Assembly (NCBI RefSeq): GCF_963082655.1
Contig: NC_081552.1
Span: 66,598,465 to 66,662,464 of the forward strand
Direction: 5' to 3'
Origin: Stomoxys calcitrans
Taxonomy: Eukaryota; Arthropoda; Insecta; Diptera; Muscidae
DNA length: 64,000 bases
How positions within the stretch are numbered: position 1 is the stretch's first letter; each line of letters opens with the position of its first letter. The position numbers were made by a program, and so were the translations under genes. Of this stretch, positions 1 through 10,395 are shown in pieces. Under the pieces are notes generated by a model that was given only the letters and a program-made list of their open reading frames with translations, had not been told where the DNA came from and did no database searches.

Positions 1-553
1 ATCTTTTGTCGCCTCAACAGAGGGGGGGCACTTCTCATGCAATTGTTCGATGGTGTAACGGGTGGATTTTTCACAAATGAATTGTCGGAATTCATATTTT
101 TCTCCTTGCCACAGGAAGTTTTTATCTAGCAGGCAACGAGGACGTATTGTCCTGGTGTTCTTGGGAATGAGAAAAAAATTTCTGCTGGTGGTGGTGTTGA
201 TGCCAACAGTGGAAAAGAAGGAAGCGATAGTGATAGAGATGCTGCTGTTATTTGAGTTGCGGCTGTCGCCTACCGCCGTTGCCTTGGGCTTTGCCGTTGT
301 ACCATTGGCAAATGATTTGGTGCAATGTAGTTCAATGCTTGCTCCATGTGGTATCTGCAATTGTCCTTTCTCATTGGGCATCCAATATTGATTTGTATCT
401 GGCACAAGGTAGAGCGGTTGCAATTCATTCGGTCGTGGAAAATCCTTTTGTACATCCAACAAACAAGCTGCTGGTCCTTTAAGGCACCCAGAACACAAGA
501 GAAGTAATAACAAAAGAGAAGCAGTGAAAAGAATGAACAAAATGCAAGTAAGG
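1..553 (-). CDS. Exon of a putative secreted DNA/RNA non-specific endonuclease-like protein (partial)
   Basis: Read on the minus strand, one frame is open from about 553 to the window edge (about 184 codons, no stop). It opens with a strongly hydrophobic stretch at about 494-553 (residues ...LLLLLLLCSGC), as in a signal peptide. This is followed by CLLDVQKDFPRP, PLYLVPDTNQYWMP, a GASIELHC motif, RPRCLLDKNF and QFICEK. The spacing of Cys, the 'PLYL...YW' strand and 'IELHC' resemble the N-terminal region of insect EndoG-like secreted nucleases (Endonuclease_NS family), several of which are salivary or gut enzymes. The catalytic DRGH segment would lie beyond the left edge, so activity cannot be judged. 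No in-frame ATG precedes the leader. A 3' splice site at 554-555 (TATAG on the minus strand) or 573-574 suggests the start codon is in an upstream exon. The family assignment rests on residue patterns only. The low-complexity Asn/Ser/Thr middle part is unlike the core domain. Confidence 0.5.
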
Positions 554-984
554 CTATAAATTATTTTGCAGGCTATGGCAATTATTGCATAGGGCCATCA
601 TGGTGATAATGCACAATTAACATCGTCTCTATGGGGAAAATGTGCATTGGGTCTGTGGGAGGCATGGAAAGTAAGGTAGGATTATAATTAGACCATGAAG
701 ATGATATGCATGATGCAAAATGACACCTGATTAAATTATTCGTAAATGATCCTTGATTATTTACTCTTTGTCAGCAGAATGAAACAGAAACGCGATTTAA
801 ATTACCGGCATCAATGTAAGAGTATAATGTATCGTCTTTTACAGAGGTTCATTAAGATCGAGGTTAAGACTTCCCTCTGCCCTGGAAACCATGGGGATTA
901 ATAAAGATAAGAAAGACTGTATTTTTTCAATACTAATTAGAATTGTTGGTGTCTACCAAATAAGGATAAGTTACTGTGAAATTT
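554..984. other. AT-rich spacer, no gene seen
   Basis: No coding frame of note and no element ends that I recognise. If the exon to the left is real, this is its upstream intron. A first exon carrying the ATG could be hidden here, but I cannot place it. Confidence 0.4.
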
Positions 985-988
985 TCGA

Positions 989-1498
989 TAGGTGTGCAAG
1001 TGAGTGAGATCCAAATCTAATCACGTGATCGCACGTGACTGAGTAAGTGAAATCATGCTCATGACACTCATCACGAGTCATGAGATACTCACGAGGCAAA
1101 AAAAAAAACGAAAAACAAACAATTTGGAATGCTCTCAAATCATTCGAATCTGTCTACAGATGCAAAGAAAGGAAAAGAGCAAATAAGTGGCTATGCAGGG
1201 CTGATACAATTTATACATACATTAATATGCGTGCGTTCAAATGCTGAATGATTTGAGACGCATAGAAAAAAAATTAATACTCGCTTCGTGGAAAAATATT
1301 TGTTTAACCGTGATTCGTGATTGTTTCGTGAGTCGTGATTTTCTCGTGAGTGCCTCGTGAGTCGTGATTTTCTTGTGAGTCAGGCGTGAGCGTGAGTCGT
1401 GCGTGAGAAACATTTTTGTGTCTTGACCGTGCATGAAGGTGAGTTGACATAAAAAAGTCTTGAGCGTGAGTGAAAAATCACTCACGAGCACATCTCTA
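989..1498. mobile_element. Putative foldback/TIR element rich in CGTGAG motifs
   Basis: The left end reads TAGGTGTGCAAGTGAGTGA (989-1007). The right end, reverse-complemented, reads TAGAGATGTGCTCGTGAGTGA, so the termini form an imperfect inverted repeat. The interior is packed with degenerate CGTGA/TCACG motifs: mostly TCACG near 1020-1095 and CGTGA near 1300-1480, so the two halves can fold on each other. A tight hairpin CGTGAGTGA-aaaa-TCACTCACG lies at about 1464-1486. No transposase frame and no convincing target duplication was seen. A hAT-like MITE is one possibility; the class is uncertain. Confidence 0.4.
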
Positions 1499-1649
1499 GT
1501 TGTCACCCGATCAAAACACGAGAAACAAAATAGATCATGTTGTTATAGATGGATGGAATTCAACCAACGTGTTAGATGTATGATTCTTGTTTAAACCATT
1601 GAGTGGAGCGGACGTTTTGATATTTTGCTCCGCATGAATTTTTTCTAGA

Positions 1650-2407
1650 AGAGAAATTTAAGTCACTCAGGGATAGCTGCGATAGAGGTATCCATTAGGC
1701 GGTTGATGATCTGCGTCTGTTTCCAGTGGCAGATCTAGAGCCCGGGAGTAGGCTTAGAATGGACTTCAAAGACTCAACAGCTGCAGAGGATATTGACAAA
1801 ATGATCAAGCGGATCACGAAGGGCCTGAACGACTCGTTTCTGTCAGCATGCCCTAGTGCCAAGCGAAGGGGCAAACAGCGACGACCACCATGGTGGACCC
1901 CAGAGCTAGTTGGTCTAATGAATGACTGCAGAAAACTCTTCATCAGAGCAAAAGCCACTAGAGCACCACACGATTTGGACATACATAAAGCTGAGCTAAA
2001 AAAATATAAGGGCGAACTGAGAAAGGCTCAGAACAAATCTAGGGTAGAATTCTGCAGCTCCGTGGGGGTTCCATCGAAGGCCACTAGGCTAAGGAAGATT
2101 TTGTCCTCGAGACCTATTACGGTGGGGTATATTCAGAAGTCTGAGAATGTATGGACAATGTCTAGTGAGGAAACACTAGAACTACTCGGTGATACATTTT
2201 TCCTGGAAAATTCTACAACGGACAACGTGGCGCCGGAAGAGGTAGTCACTGGTATGCATTCGTCGTTGGTTATTTGGGAAATTGTGTCTGTGCCGAAAAT
2301 CCTTTGGGCGATAAGAAGTTTTGAATCCTTTAAGTCGCCAGGCACTAACGATGTATCACCGGTTGAATTACAAGCTGTGTCTGACATACTAGTTCCCTGT
2401 TTTAGGG
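1650..2407 (+). pseudogene. LOA/I-group non-LTR retrotransposon, linker and RT start (piece 1 of 3)
   Basis: An open stretch from 1726 encodes the endonuclease-RT linker with PPWWTPELVGLMNDCRKLF, a basic region (KAELKKYKGELRKAQNKSR) and the RT entry motif FESFKSPGTND (usually FKSPGPDG). The frame then runs into foreign sequence at 2408 after ...SDILVP. The endonuclease domain is missing, so the copy is 5' truncated near 1650-1700. The same element resumes at 3771 and again at 8701, with the order of RT and RNase H motifs preserved. The linker plus a later RNase H points to the LOA/I group; the exact clade is inferred. Stops and frameshifts make it non-functional. Confidence 0.8.
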
Positions 2408-3770
2408 TTGGTATTCTATTCTGCTATCAGAATTGTCGCGGAAATCTTTAATTGTTCCGGGAGCGGAAATTGACAGCTATGTTTTGTTTTTATTTTCATA
2501 CCAAAAGACGTTTTTTATCTGCACTTATGGTTTTATTAATTCTTTATTCGCAACTAAATAAAATAACAAAAAAACAAGTAAAAGCGAGCTAAGTTCGGCC
2601 GAGCCGAATCTTATATACCCTCCACCATGGATCGCATTTGTAGAGTTCTTTTCCCGGCATCTCTTCTTAGGCAAAAAATGATATAAGAAAAGATTTGCTC
2701 TGCTATTAGAGCGATATCAAAATATGGTCCAGTTTGGACCACAATCATATTATATGTTGGAGACCTGTGTAAAATGTCAGCCAATTCGAATAAGAATTAA
2801 AACAGAGAGATCGTCTATATGGCAGCTGTATCGAGCTACAGACCGATTCACACCATAATAAACACGTATGTTGATGGTCATGAGAGAATCTAGAGGCTCA
2901 AGAAATCAAAATCCCAGATTGGTTTATATGGCAGATATATCAGGTTATGAACCGATTTAAACCTTATTTGATATAGTTGTTGAAAGTAAAAAAAATACGT
3001 CATGCTAAATTTCAGCCAAATCGGATAGAAATTGCGCCCTCTGGAAGCTGAAGAAGTCAAGTCCCCAGATCTGTTTATATGACAGCTATATCGGGTTATG
3101 AACCGATTTGAACCATACTTGGCACAGTTGTTGGATGTCATAACAAAATACTTCGTGCGAAATTTCATTCCAAATGGTTAAGAATTCCGCACTCTAGAGG
3201 CTCAAGAAGTCAAGACCCAAGATCGGTTTATATGGCAGCTATATCAGGTTATGGACCGATTTGAACCATACTTGGCACAGTTGTCGTGCATATGGAAATA
3301 TATATCGGTCCATATCAAAACAGGGACCGATATGGCCCATTTACATAATAATAACCGGCCTATACTAATAAGAAGTATTTGTGCAAAATTTCAAGCGGCT
3401 AGCTTTACTCCTTCGGAAGTTAGCGTGCTTTCGGACTGACTGACATGGCTAGATCGACATAAAATGTCGCGACGATCAAGAATGTATATACTTTATGGGC
3501 TCTCGGACGAATATTTCGAGTAGTTACAAACAGAATGGCGATATTAATATACTCCGCATCCTATGGTGGAGGGTATAATAAACAAACAATTGAAACCAAT
3601 AAAACAAAAATGATGCCGACAATAATGTCAAGCGTTGCAACTAAAATCTCATTTTGCCTTTTACCTCTCTATAAATTACTACTTTTTTGCCTATTTTCCT
3701 CCGTTTCCTGCGTTTCGCCGACATTTCAGCTTTTCAGCATTCCGCCTGAAAAGCTGAACAGAATACTCAA
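2408..3770. mobile_element. TIR DNA transposon of unknown superfamily, inserted in the retrotransposon RT
   Basis: The left terminus at 2408 (TTGGTATTCTATTCTGCTA) matches the reverse complement of the right terminus at 3770 (TTGAGTATTCTGTTCAGCTT) over about 24 bp with one gap and about four mismatches. Flanking copies of TTTAGGG at 2401-2407 and 3772-3778 fit a 7-8 bp target duplication. The RT reading frame stops at one copy and resumes just after the other. The interior has no transposase frame and carries a subfamily A HINE. The 8-bp-like duplication would suit hAT, but the termini are not typical, so I leave the superfamily open. Confidence 0.6.
2573..3577 (-). mobile_element. HINE subfamily A (DINE-1/Helentron-like), old copy
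   Basis: Begins AACAAGTAAAAGCGAGC, then hairpin TTCGGCCGAGCCGAA and subterminal TATACCCTCCACCAT; ends ATGGTGGAGGGTATAATA. Four to five degraded ~153-bp monomers lie between. The usual GTCY array is almost gone: only a GACTGACTGAC remnant remains at about 3436-3446. It is nested inside the TIR element at 2408-3770. Confidence 0.85.
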
Positions 3771-4215
3771 CTTTAGGGAGATATACTCTGTCTGTAACAG
3801 CATGTCATATATGCTTGTGGATTGAGAGACACAAAGGTCATTTCCATTCCGAAAGCAGAAAACCCCTATCACACGAATTCGAAAGATTTTCGTCCTATTA
3901 GTCGTCATCTTTTACGCTGAAGACTCTTGAAAAATTGATAGAAACATATCATAGGGCAAAGATCCCTAAAGGTCGCTTTTCGCGGCAACAGCATGCATAT
4001 AGTAAAGGCAAATCCACTGAAGCAGCCCTTCACGACCTAGTCGGCTACATAGAGGGTTCTCTCGTTGTCAACGAATATACAATAGTAGCATTTCCTGACG
4101 TTGAAGGTGCTTTCAATAATGTAAAAACGACGTCAATCATGAAGGAGTTGAAGTTTCTAGGCATCAACTCTACCGTAAGATAGTTTATTAATAACTTACT
4201 TACTAGAAGATGTAT
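3771..4215 (+). pseudogene. LOA/I-group retrotransposon, RT fingers/palm (piece 2 of 3)
   Basis: Continues piece 1. Frame-shifted remnants read DTKVISIPKAENPYHT and KDFRPIS (typically KVIFIPK..G and KDFRPISL), then from 3935 an open frame with QQHAYSKGKSTEAALHDLV. The palm motif A region follows as FPDVEGAFNNV (usually FLDIEGAFNN). It ends at 4215, where a mariner MITE entered at a TA. The Asp of motif A is retained, but surrounding substitutions and stops show a dead copy. Confidence 0.8.
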
Positions 4216-5391
4216 TATTGGGTTGCCCAAAAAGTAATTGCGGATTTTTTAAAAGAAAGTAAATGCATTTTTAATAAAACCTAGAACTTTAATCAAATAT
4301 ACTTTTTATACCCACCACCGACGGATGGGGGTATATTCATTTTGTCATTCCTATTGCAACACATTGAAATATCCATTTCCGACCCTATAAAGTATATATA
4401 TTCTTAATCAGCGTAAAAATTTAAGACGATCTAGACATGTCCGTCCGTCTGTCTGTTGAAACCACGCTACAGTCTTCAAAAATAGAGATATTGAGCTGAA
4501 ATTTTGCACAGGTTCTTTTTTTTATCCATAAGCAGGTTAAGTTCGAAGATGGGCTATATCGGACTATATCTTGATATAGCCCCCATATAGACCGATCCGC
4601 CGATTTAGGGTCTTAGGCCAATAAAGGCCACATTTATTATATGATTTTGCTGAAATTTGGGACAGTGAGTTGCCTTATCCCCTTCGACATCCTCCGTCAA
4701 TTTGGCTCAGATCGGTCCAGATTTGGATATAGCTGCCATATAGACCGATCCTCCAATTTACGGTCTTAAGCCCATAAAAGCCACATTTATTATCCGATTT
4801 TGCTGAAATTGGGGACAGTGAGTTGTCTTAGACAACTTTCGTCAATATGGTTTAGATCGGTTTAGATTTTGATATAGCTGCCATATAGACCAATCCTCCG
4901 ATTTAGGGTTTTAGGCCCATAAAAGCCACATTTAGTATCCGATTTTGCTGAAATTTGGACAGTGAGTTGTGTTAGGTCCTTCAATATCCTTCGTCAATTT
5001 GGCTCAGATCAGTTTAGATTTGGATATAGCTGCCATATAGACCGATCCGCCGATTTAGGGTCTTAGGCTAATAAAAGCCACATTTATTATCCGATTTTGC
5101 TGAAATTCGGGACAGTGAGTTGTGTTAAGCCCTTCGACATCGTCTGTCAATATGGCTCAGATCGGTTCAGGTTTGGATATAGCTGCCATATAGACCGATT
5201 CTCCAATTTAGGTTCTTAGGCCCATAAAAGCCACATTTATTATCCAATTTTGAGAAAATTTGGGACAGTGAGTTGTATTAGGCCCTTCAACATCCTCCGT
5301 CAATTTGGCTCAGATCGGTTCAGATTTGGATATAGCTGCCATATAGACCGATTCTCCAATTTAGGGTCTTAGGCCCATAAAAAATCTGGAC

Positions 5392-5573
5392 CGATCTGAG
5401 CCAAATTGACGGAGGATGTTGAAGGGCCTAATACAACTCACTGTCCCAAATTATCTCAAAATCGGATAATAAATGTGGCATTTATTATCCGATTTTGAGA
5501 AAATTTGGGACAGTGAGTTGTATTAGGCCCTTCAACATCCTCCGTCAATTTGGCTCAGATCGGTCCAGATTTG
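5392..5573. repeat. Palindrome with ~85-90-bp arms inside HINE-B
   Basis: Left arm 5392-5474 is the near-perfect reverse complement of right arm 5480-5573, with about 5 bp between them. Both arms are HINE-B monomer sequence (motifs GATCTGAGCCAAATTGACGG and its complement). The unit left of the palindrome runs in normal orientation, so one arm is an inverted extra copy, as expected from replication template switching. Confidence 0.85.
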
Positions 5574-5857
5574 GATACTGCAGCTGCCATATAGACCGAT
5601 CACTCGGTTTTAGGTTTTGGGGCCATAAAAAACGCATTTATTGTCCGATGTTGCCGAAATTTGGGACAAAGAGTTAAGTTAAGCCCCTCCACATATTTCT
5701 TTAAGTTGGTCTAGATCGATCAAGATTTGCATATAGCTGCCATATAGACCGATCTCTCGATTTAAAGTCTTGGCCCCATAAAAGGCGCATTTTTAATCCG
5801 ATTGCGATTGAAATTTGACACAATGAATTACAAAAAAAAAAAAAAAAAAAAAAAAAA

Positions 5858-7160
5858 AACAAGTAAAAGCGTGCTAAGTTCGGCCGGGCCGAATCTTATA
5901 TACCCTCCACCATGGATCGCATTTGTCGAGTTGTTTTCCCGGCATCTCTTCTTAGGCTAAAAAGGATATAAGAAAAGAGTTGCTCTGCTATTAAAACGAT
6001 ATCAAGATATGGTCCGGTTCGGACCACAATTAAATTATATGTTGGAGACCTGTGTACAATTTCAGCCAATTCGTATAAGAATTGCGAAGTAAAATAGAGA
6101 GAACGATTTATATGGGATCTGTATCGGGCTATAGACCGATTCAGAACATATTAAACACGTTTGTTGATGGTCATGAGAGGATCCGTCGTACAAAAGTTCA
6201 GGCATATCGGATAATAATTGCGATCTCTAGGGGTCAAGAATTCAAGATCCCAGATCGGTTTATATGGCAGCTATATCAGGTTATGAACCGATTTGAACCT
6301 TATTTGAGACTGTTGTTGAAAGTAAAAATAAAATACGTCATGCAAAATTTCAGCCAAATCGGATAGGAATTGCGCCCTCTAGAAGCTCAAGAAGTCAAAT
6401 CCCCAGATCTGTTTATATGACAGCTATATCAGGTTATGAACCGATTTCAACCATACTTGGCACAGTTGTTGGATATTATGGCAAAATACTTCGTGCAAAA
6501 ACTCATTCAAATCGGATAAGAATTGTGCGCTCTAGAGGCTCAAGAAGTCAAGACCCAAGATCGGTTTATATGGCTGCTATATCAGGTTATGAACCGATTT
6601 AAACCATACTTGGCACAGTTGTTGGGTATCATAACAAAACAGGTCGTGCGAAATTCCATTCCAATCGGATTAGACTTGCGCCCTCTAGAGGCTCAAGAAG
6701 TCAAGACCCAAGATCGGTTTATATGGCAGCTATATCAGGTTATGGACCGATTAGACCCATACTTGGCACAGTTGTTGGATATTATAACGAAACACGTCGT
6801 GCAAAATTTCATTCTGATCGGATAAGAATTGGGCACGCTAGAGGCTCAGGAAGTCAAGACCCAAGATCGGTTTATATGGCAGCTATATCAGGTTATGGAC
6901 CGATTTAAACCATACTTGACACAGTTGTTGGATATAATAACAAAACAACAAAATAATGCAAAATTTCATCTCAATCGGATAAGAATTGCGCACTCTAGAG
7001 GCTCAAGAAGTCAAGACCCAAGATCGGTTTATATGGCAGCTATATCAAAACATGGACCGATATGGCCCATTTACAATACCAACCGACCTACACTAATAAG
7101 AAGTATTTGTGCAAAATTTCAAGTGGCTAGCTTTACTCCTTCGGAAGTTAGCGTGCTTTC

Positions 7161-7192
<32 letters not shown>

Positions 7193-7337
7193 GACGGACA
7201 TGGCTAGATCGACATAAAATTTCACGACGATCAAGAATTTATATATACTTTATGGGGTCTCAGACGAATATTTCGAGAAGTTACAATCAGAATGACGAAA
7301 TTAGTATACCCCCCATCTTATGGTGGAGGGTATAAAA
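5858..7337 (-). mobile_element. HINE subfamily A, first of a tandem pair
   Basis: Starts AACAAGTAAAAGCGTGC directly after a run of about 28 A (5832-5859). It carries hairpin TTCGGCCGGGCCGAA, TATACCCTCCACCAT and about seven monomers. A GTCY array lies at about 7162-7200 (complement GACAGACAGACGGACGG), and the copy ends ATGGTGGAGGGTATAAAA. The monomer length of 153 bp is a multiple of three, which keeps short frames open but codes for nothing recognisable. It is inserted in the HINE-B at 4303-8555. Confidence 0.9.
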
Positions 7338-8368
7338 AACAAGTAAAAGCGTGCTAAGTTCGGCCGGGCCGAATCTTATATACCCTCCACCATGGATCGC
7401 ATTTGTCGAGTTCTTTTCCTGGCATCTCTTCTTAGGCAAAAAATTATATAAGAAAAGAGTTGCTCTGCTATTAAAACGATATCAAGATATGGTCCGGTTC
7501 GGACCACAATTAAATTATATGTTGGAGACCTGTTTAAAATTTCAGCCAATTCGTATAAGAATTGCGTCCATTAGGGCTCACGAAGTAAAATAGAGAGAAC
7601 GATTTATATGGGATCTGTATCGGGCTATAGACCGATTCAGACCATAATAAACACGTTTGTTGATGGTCATGAGAGGATCCATCGTACAAAATTTCAGGCA
7701 TATCGGATAATAATTGCGACCTCTAGGGGTCAAGTTCCAGATCGGTTTATATGGCAGCTATATCAGGTTATGAACCGATTTGAACCTTATTTGACACAGT
7801 TGTTGAAAGTAAAAATAAAATACGTCATGCAAAATTTCAGCCAAATCGGATAGGAATTGCGCCCTCTAGAAGCTCAAGAAGTCAAATCCCCAGATCTGTT
7901 TATATGGCAGCTATATCAGGTTATGGACCGATTTCAACCATACTTTGCACAATTGTTGGATATCATAACAAAACACGTCGTGCAAAATTTCATTTCAATC
8001 GGATAAGAATTGCGCACTCTAGAGGCTCAAGAAGTCAAGACCCCAGATCGGTTTATATGGCAGCTATATCAAAACATGGACCGATATGGCCCATTTACAA
8101 TACCAACCGACCTACACTAATAAGAAGTATTTGTGCAAAATTTCAAGTGGCTAGCTTTACTCCTTCGGAAGTTAGCGTGCTTTCGACAGACAGACGGACG
8201 GACGGACGGACGGACGGACAGACGGACGGACATGGCTAGATCGACATAAAATGTCGCGACGATCAAGAATATATATACTTTATGGGGTCTCAGACGAATA
8301 TTTCGAGTAGTTACAAACAGAATGACGAAATTAGTATACCCCCCATCTTATGGTGGAGGGTATAAAAA
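7338..8368 (-). mobile_element. HINE subfamily A, second of a tandem pair
   Basis: Starts AACAAG at the base where the previous copy ends, in the same orientation, with no spacer. It has the same termini and first monomers, but fewer monomers (about 1.03 kb against 1.48 kb) and a GACA/GACG array at about 8186-8232. It ends ATGGTGGAGGGTATAAAAA, then HINE-B sequence resumes. Head-to-tail adjacency is typical of rolling-circle elements. Confidence 0.9.
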
Positions 8369-8700
8369 TTTTGTTATATACAATTGAACAATAACTTTTA
8401 CTTATTAGTATCTGGTCCAAATCGGAACATAGGTGCTATGGGACATAAGGTATGAATTTTACACCGTATTTTGAGGAAAGGTGGTTCACATATATATCCG
8501 AGGTGGTGGGTATCCAAAGTTCGGCCCTGCCGAACTTAACGCCTTTTTACTTGTTTTACACTTTTTTTCTAAAGCAAGCTAAAAGTAACAGCTGATAACT
8601 GACAGAAGAAAGAATGCAATTACAGAGTCACAAGCTGTGAAAAAATTTGTCAACACCGACTATATGAAAAATCCGAAATTACTTTTCGGGCAACCCAATA

Positions 8701-10395
8701 CGACAGGCTTGGGATCTGTGGATCTAAAATTATGGGTCAGCAGAGGAACGCCTCATTGAGGTGTACTGTCTCCTCTACTTTGGAATATAGCCGCTAACAA
8801 TATATTATTGTCTCTGGGAGAAAAAGGCATTAAAATGGTCGCGTAAGCTGATGAGGTGGCAATTGCGGTTAGGGGAAAGTTTCCCAGCACTCTTATAGAC
8901 ACACTTCAGGAAGCTCTGCGTGCAACAGCGAAGTGGGTAACCGAAAGTGGTCTAGGTATAAATCCGTGCTAGACGGAAGTATTTCCTTTCAGTAGAGGAT
9001 ACAGGTTACTTAAAATCCAACATTTTGGAAAGGGCAAGAAAAGCAACTCTTGCCTTATACACCTGCTAGAGAGCAAATGGCAAAAGTTGGTGGTTTAGAT
9101 CGCGTATCATGCATTGGGTATATACTGCAGTTGTCAGACCCATAATGCTATATGGTGTTATGGTTTGGTGGACGGCGCGTCAAAAGTCCACCTACTGCTT
9201 AATACTCAACCGGATCCAATGGATGGCTTGCTTGTACATAGGCTCACTGAGGACGATCCCATCTGATGCACTGGATTTAATACTACATATAATGCCTTGG
9301 ACAGCGCCCACTGCCGTGAGGTTAAGGGAGCTTTCTTACTGGTCATGTGGCGGCTACGGACACTGGATTATCCTTAATTCAATGTCCGATATTCCATGTA
9401 GTGTGGATTGCACCCTACCTAAGCCGCTTTTCTATAGAAAGTACCGTATCACTATTCCTGATAGAACCGATTGGAGCTACGATATCCTTGATAATATAAG
9501 TTACATAGACTTATATACGGATGGTTCCAAACTAGACGACCAGGTGAGCTTTGGAGTGTACTCTAAAGATCTAGAACTGGTCATATCGAAAAGGTTACCC
9601 GACCACTGCAGTGTGTATCAGGCGGAGATCCTTTCAATTAAGGAAGTGGTGGAATGGCTAAGAAATAATGTCATAACGACGATTGGCATAAATATCTTCT
9701 CAGGTAGCCATTAAATCCCTGGAGAATGTATTTCTGAACACGAAAACCGCCCTCGATTGTCGCAGATCTCTCAACGTGATGGCGGAACAGTTCAAAATTA
9801 ACTTGTTCTGGGTGCCGGGCCACAGAGATATCTTGGGGAATTGTAAAGCGGATGAGCTTGCGAGACTAAGAACTATCCTACACATTCCAAGGATACTAGA
9901 ATCTGAGGGTATGTATCTAGCGACATGTATGCTAAGTTTTCAGCATCAGGTCCGAAGGACAACGAATGATATATGGCCACAAAGAGGCCTTGAAGAGGTC
10001 TACCGCTTTGCTGTCATCGGCTACAATAGACGTCTCAGGCATTGTGTCCGTAATGACAGGTCACTGTCTAATAGGAAACATGCTTCCAGACTGAAGGTTG
10101 CCAGCAACGGCTTTTGAAGAAGCTGTAAGAACATCGAAGAAGAAGAGACTATTGAACACATTCAGTGTGTGTGTCCCGCAGAAGGAGTTCCACTTTAGGT
10201 TCTCATTTCTTTGAGAACCCGTCTGATTTAGCGGATGTGAACATTCGAAAGTTGTTAGGCTTTTTAAAGCGATATGGATGGTTCAACTGTAGGAACTAGA
10301 AGGCGAAATTGCCTTCTTCTTAAGTTCCTGTGGTATCACAATGGACGAAAACGTCTAAGTGAGTCTGATGGCCACTGCCACTTAAACCTAACCTA
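8701..10395 (+). pseudogene. LOA/I-group retrotransposon, RT end, RNase H and 3' UTR (piece 3 of 3)
   Basis: After the MITE the RT resumes with GTPH*GVLSPLLWNIAANN (motif B, one stop). The active-site strand follows, with an Asp-containing remnant of YADD (A*ADEVAIAVRG) and ATAKWVTESGLGI. From 9109 comes YTAVVRPIMLYGVMVWW (thumb). RNase H follows with IDLYTDGSKL and YQAEILSIKE, but the third acidic motif is damaged by a small deletion (IFSGSH* where IFSDSQ is usual). Further on is FWVPGHRDILGNCKADELA, a Cys-rich tail (IEHIQCVCP) and a 3' UTR ending near AACCTAACCTAG at about 10395. Stops, frameshifts and the lost catalytic Asp make it a relic. Confidence 0.85.

Larger units (their letters stand above)
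4303..8555 (+). mobile_element. HINE subfamily B, interrupted by two HINE-A copies
   Basis: The 5' end is TTTTTATACCCACCACCGA with GGATGGGGGTATATTC, followed by GACCCTATAAAGTATATATA, a short GTCC/GTCT array (4439-4456) and about nine ~150-bp monomers bearing ATATAGCTGCCATATAGACC. It is broken at about 5830 and resumes at 8369. The 3' end is GAGGTGGTGGGTATCC, hairpin TTCGGCCCTGCCGAA and GCCTTTTTACTTGTT at 8555. Subterminal CCACCACC and GGTGGTGG pair with each other. No coding capacity. Confidence 0.85.
4218..8698. mobile_element. Mariner-type MITE (about 235 bp) split by a HINE-B insertion
   Basis: The left TIR TTGGGTTGCCCAAAAAGTAA starts at 4218 and the inverted copy ends at 8698 (GGGCAACCCAA). 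TA dinucleotides at 4216-4217 and 8699-8700 are the target duplication. The outer ~85 bp (left) and ~143 bp (right) match the intact copy at 46720-46954, so everything between about 4303 and 8555 is a later insertion. No transposase is encoded; it would need a Tc1/mariner enzyme in trans. Confidence 0.85.

Noticed and set aside
10370..10395. Telomeric (TTAGG)n-like repeat from AACCTAACCTAG.
   Set aside because: It is a very short 3' UTR tail of a non-LTR retrotransposon, also seen in variant form at 28320-28335; flies lack simple telomeric repeats.
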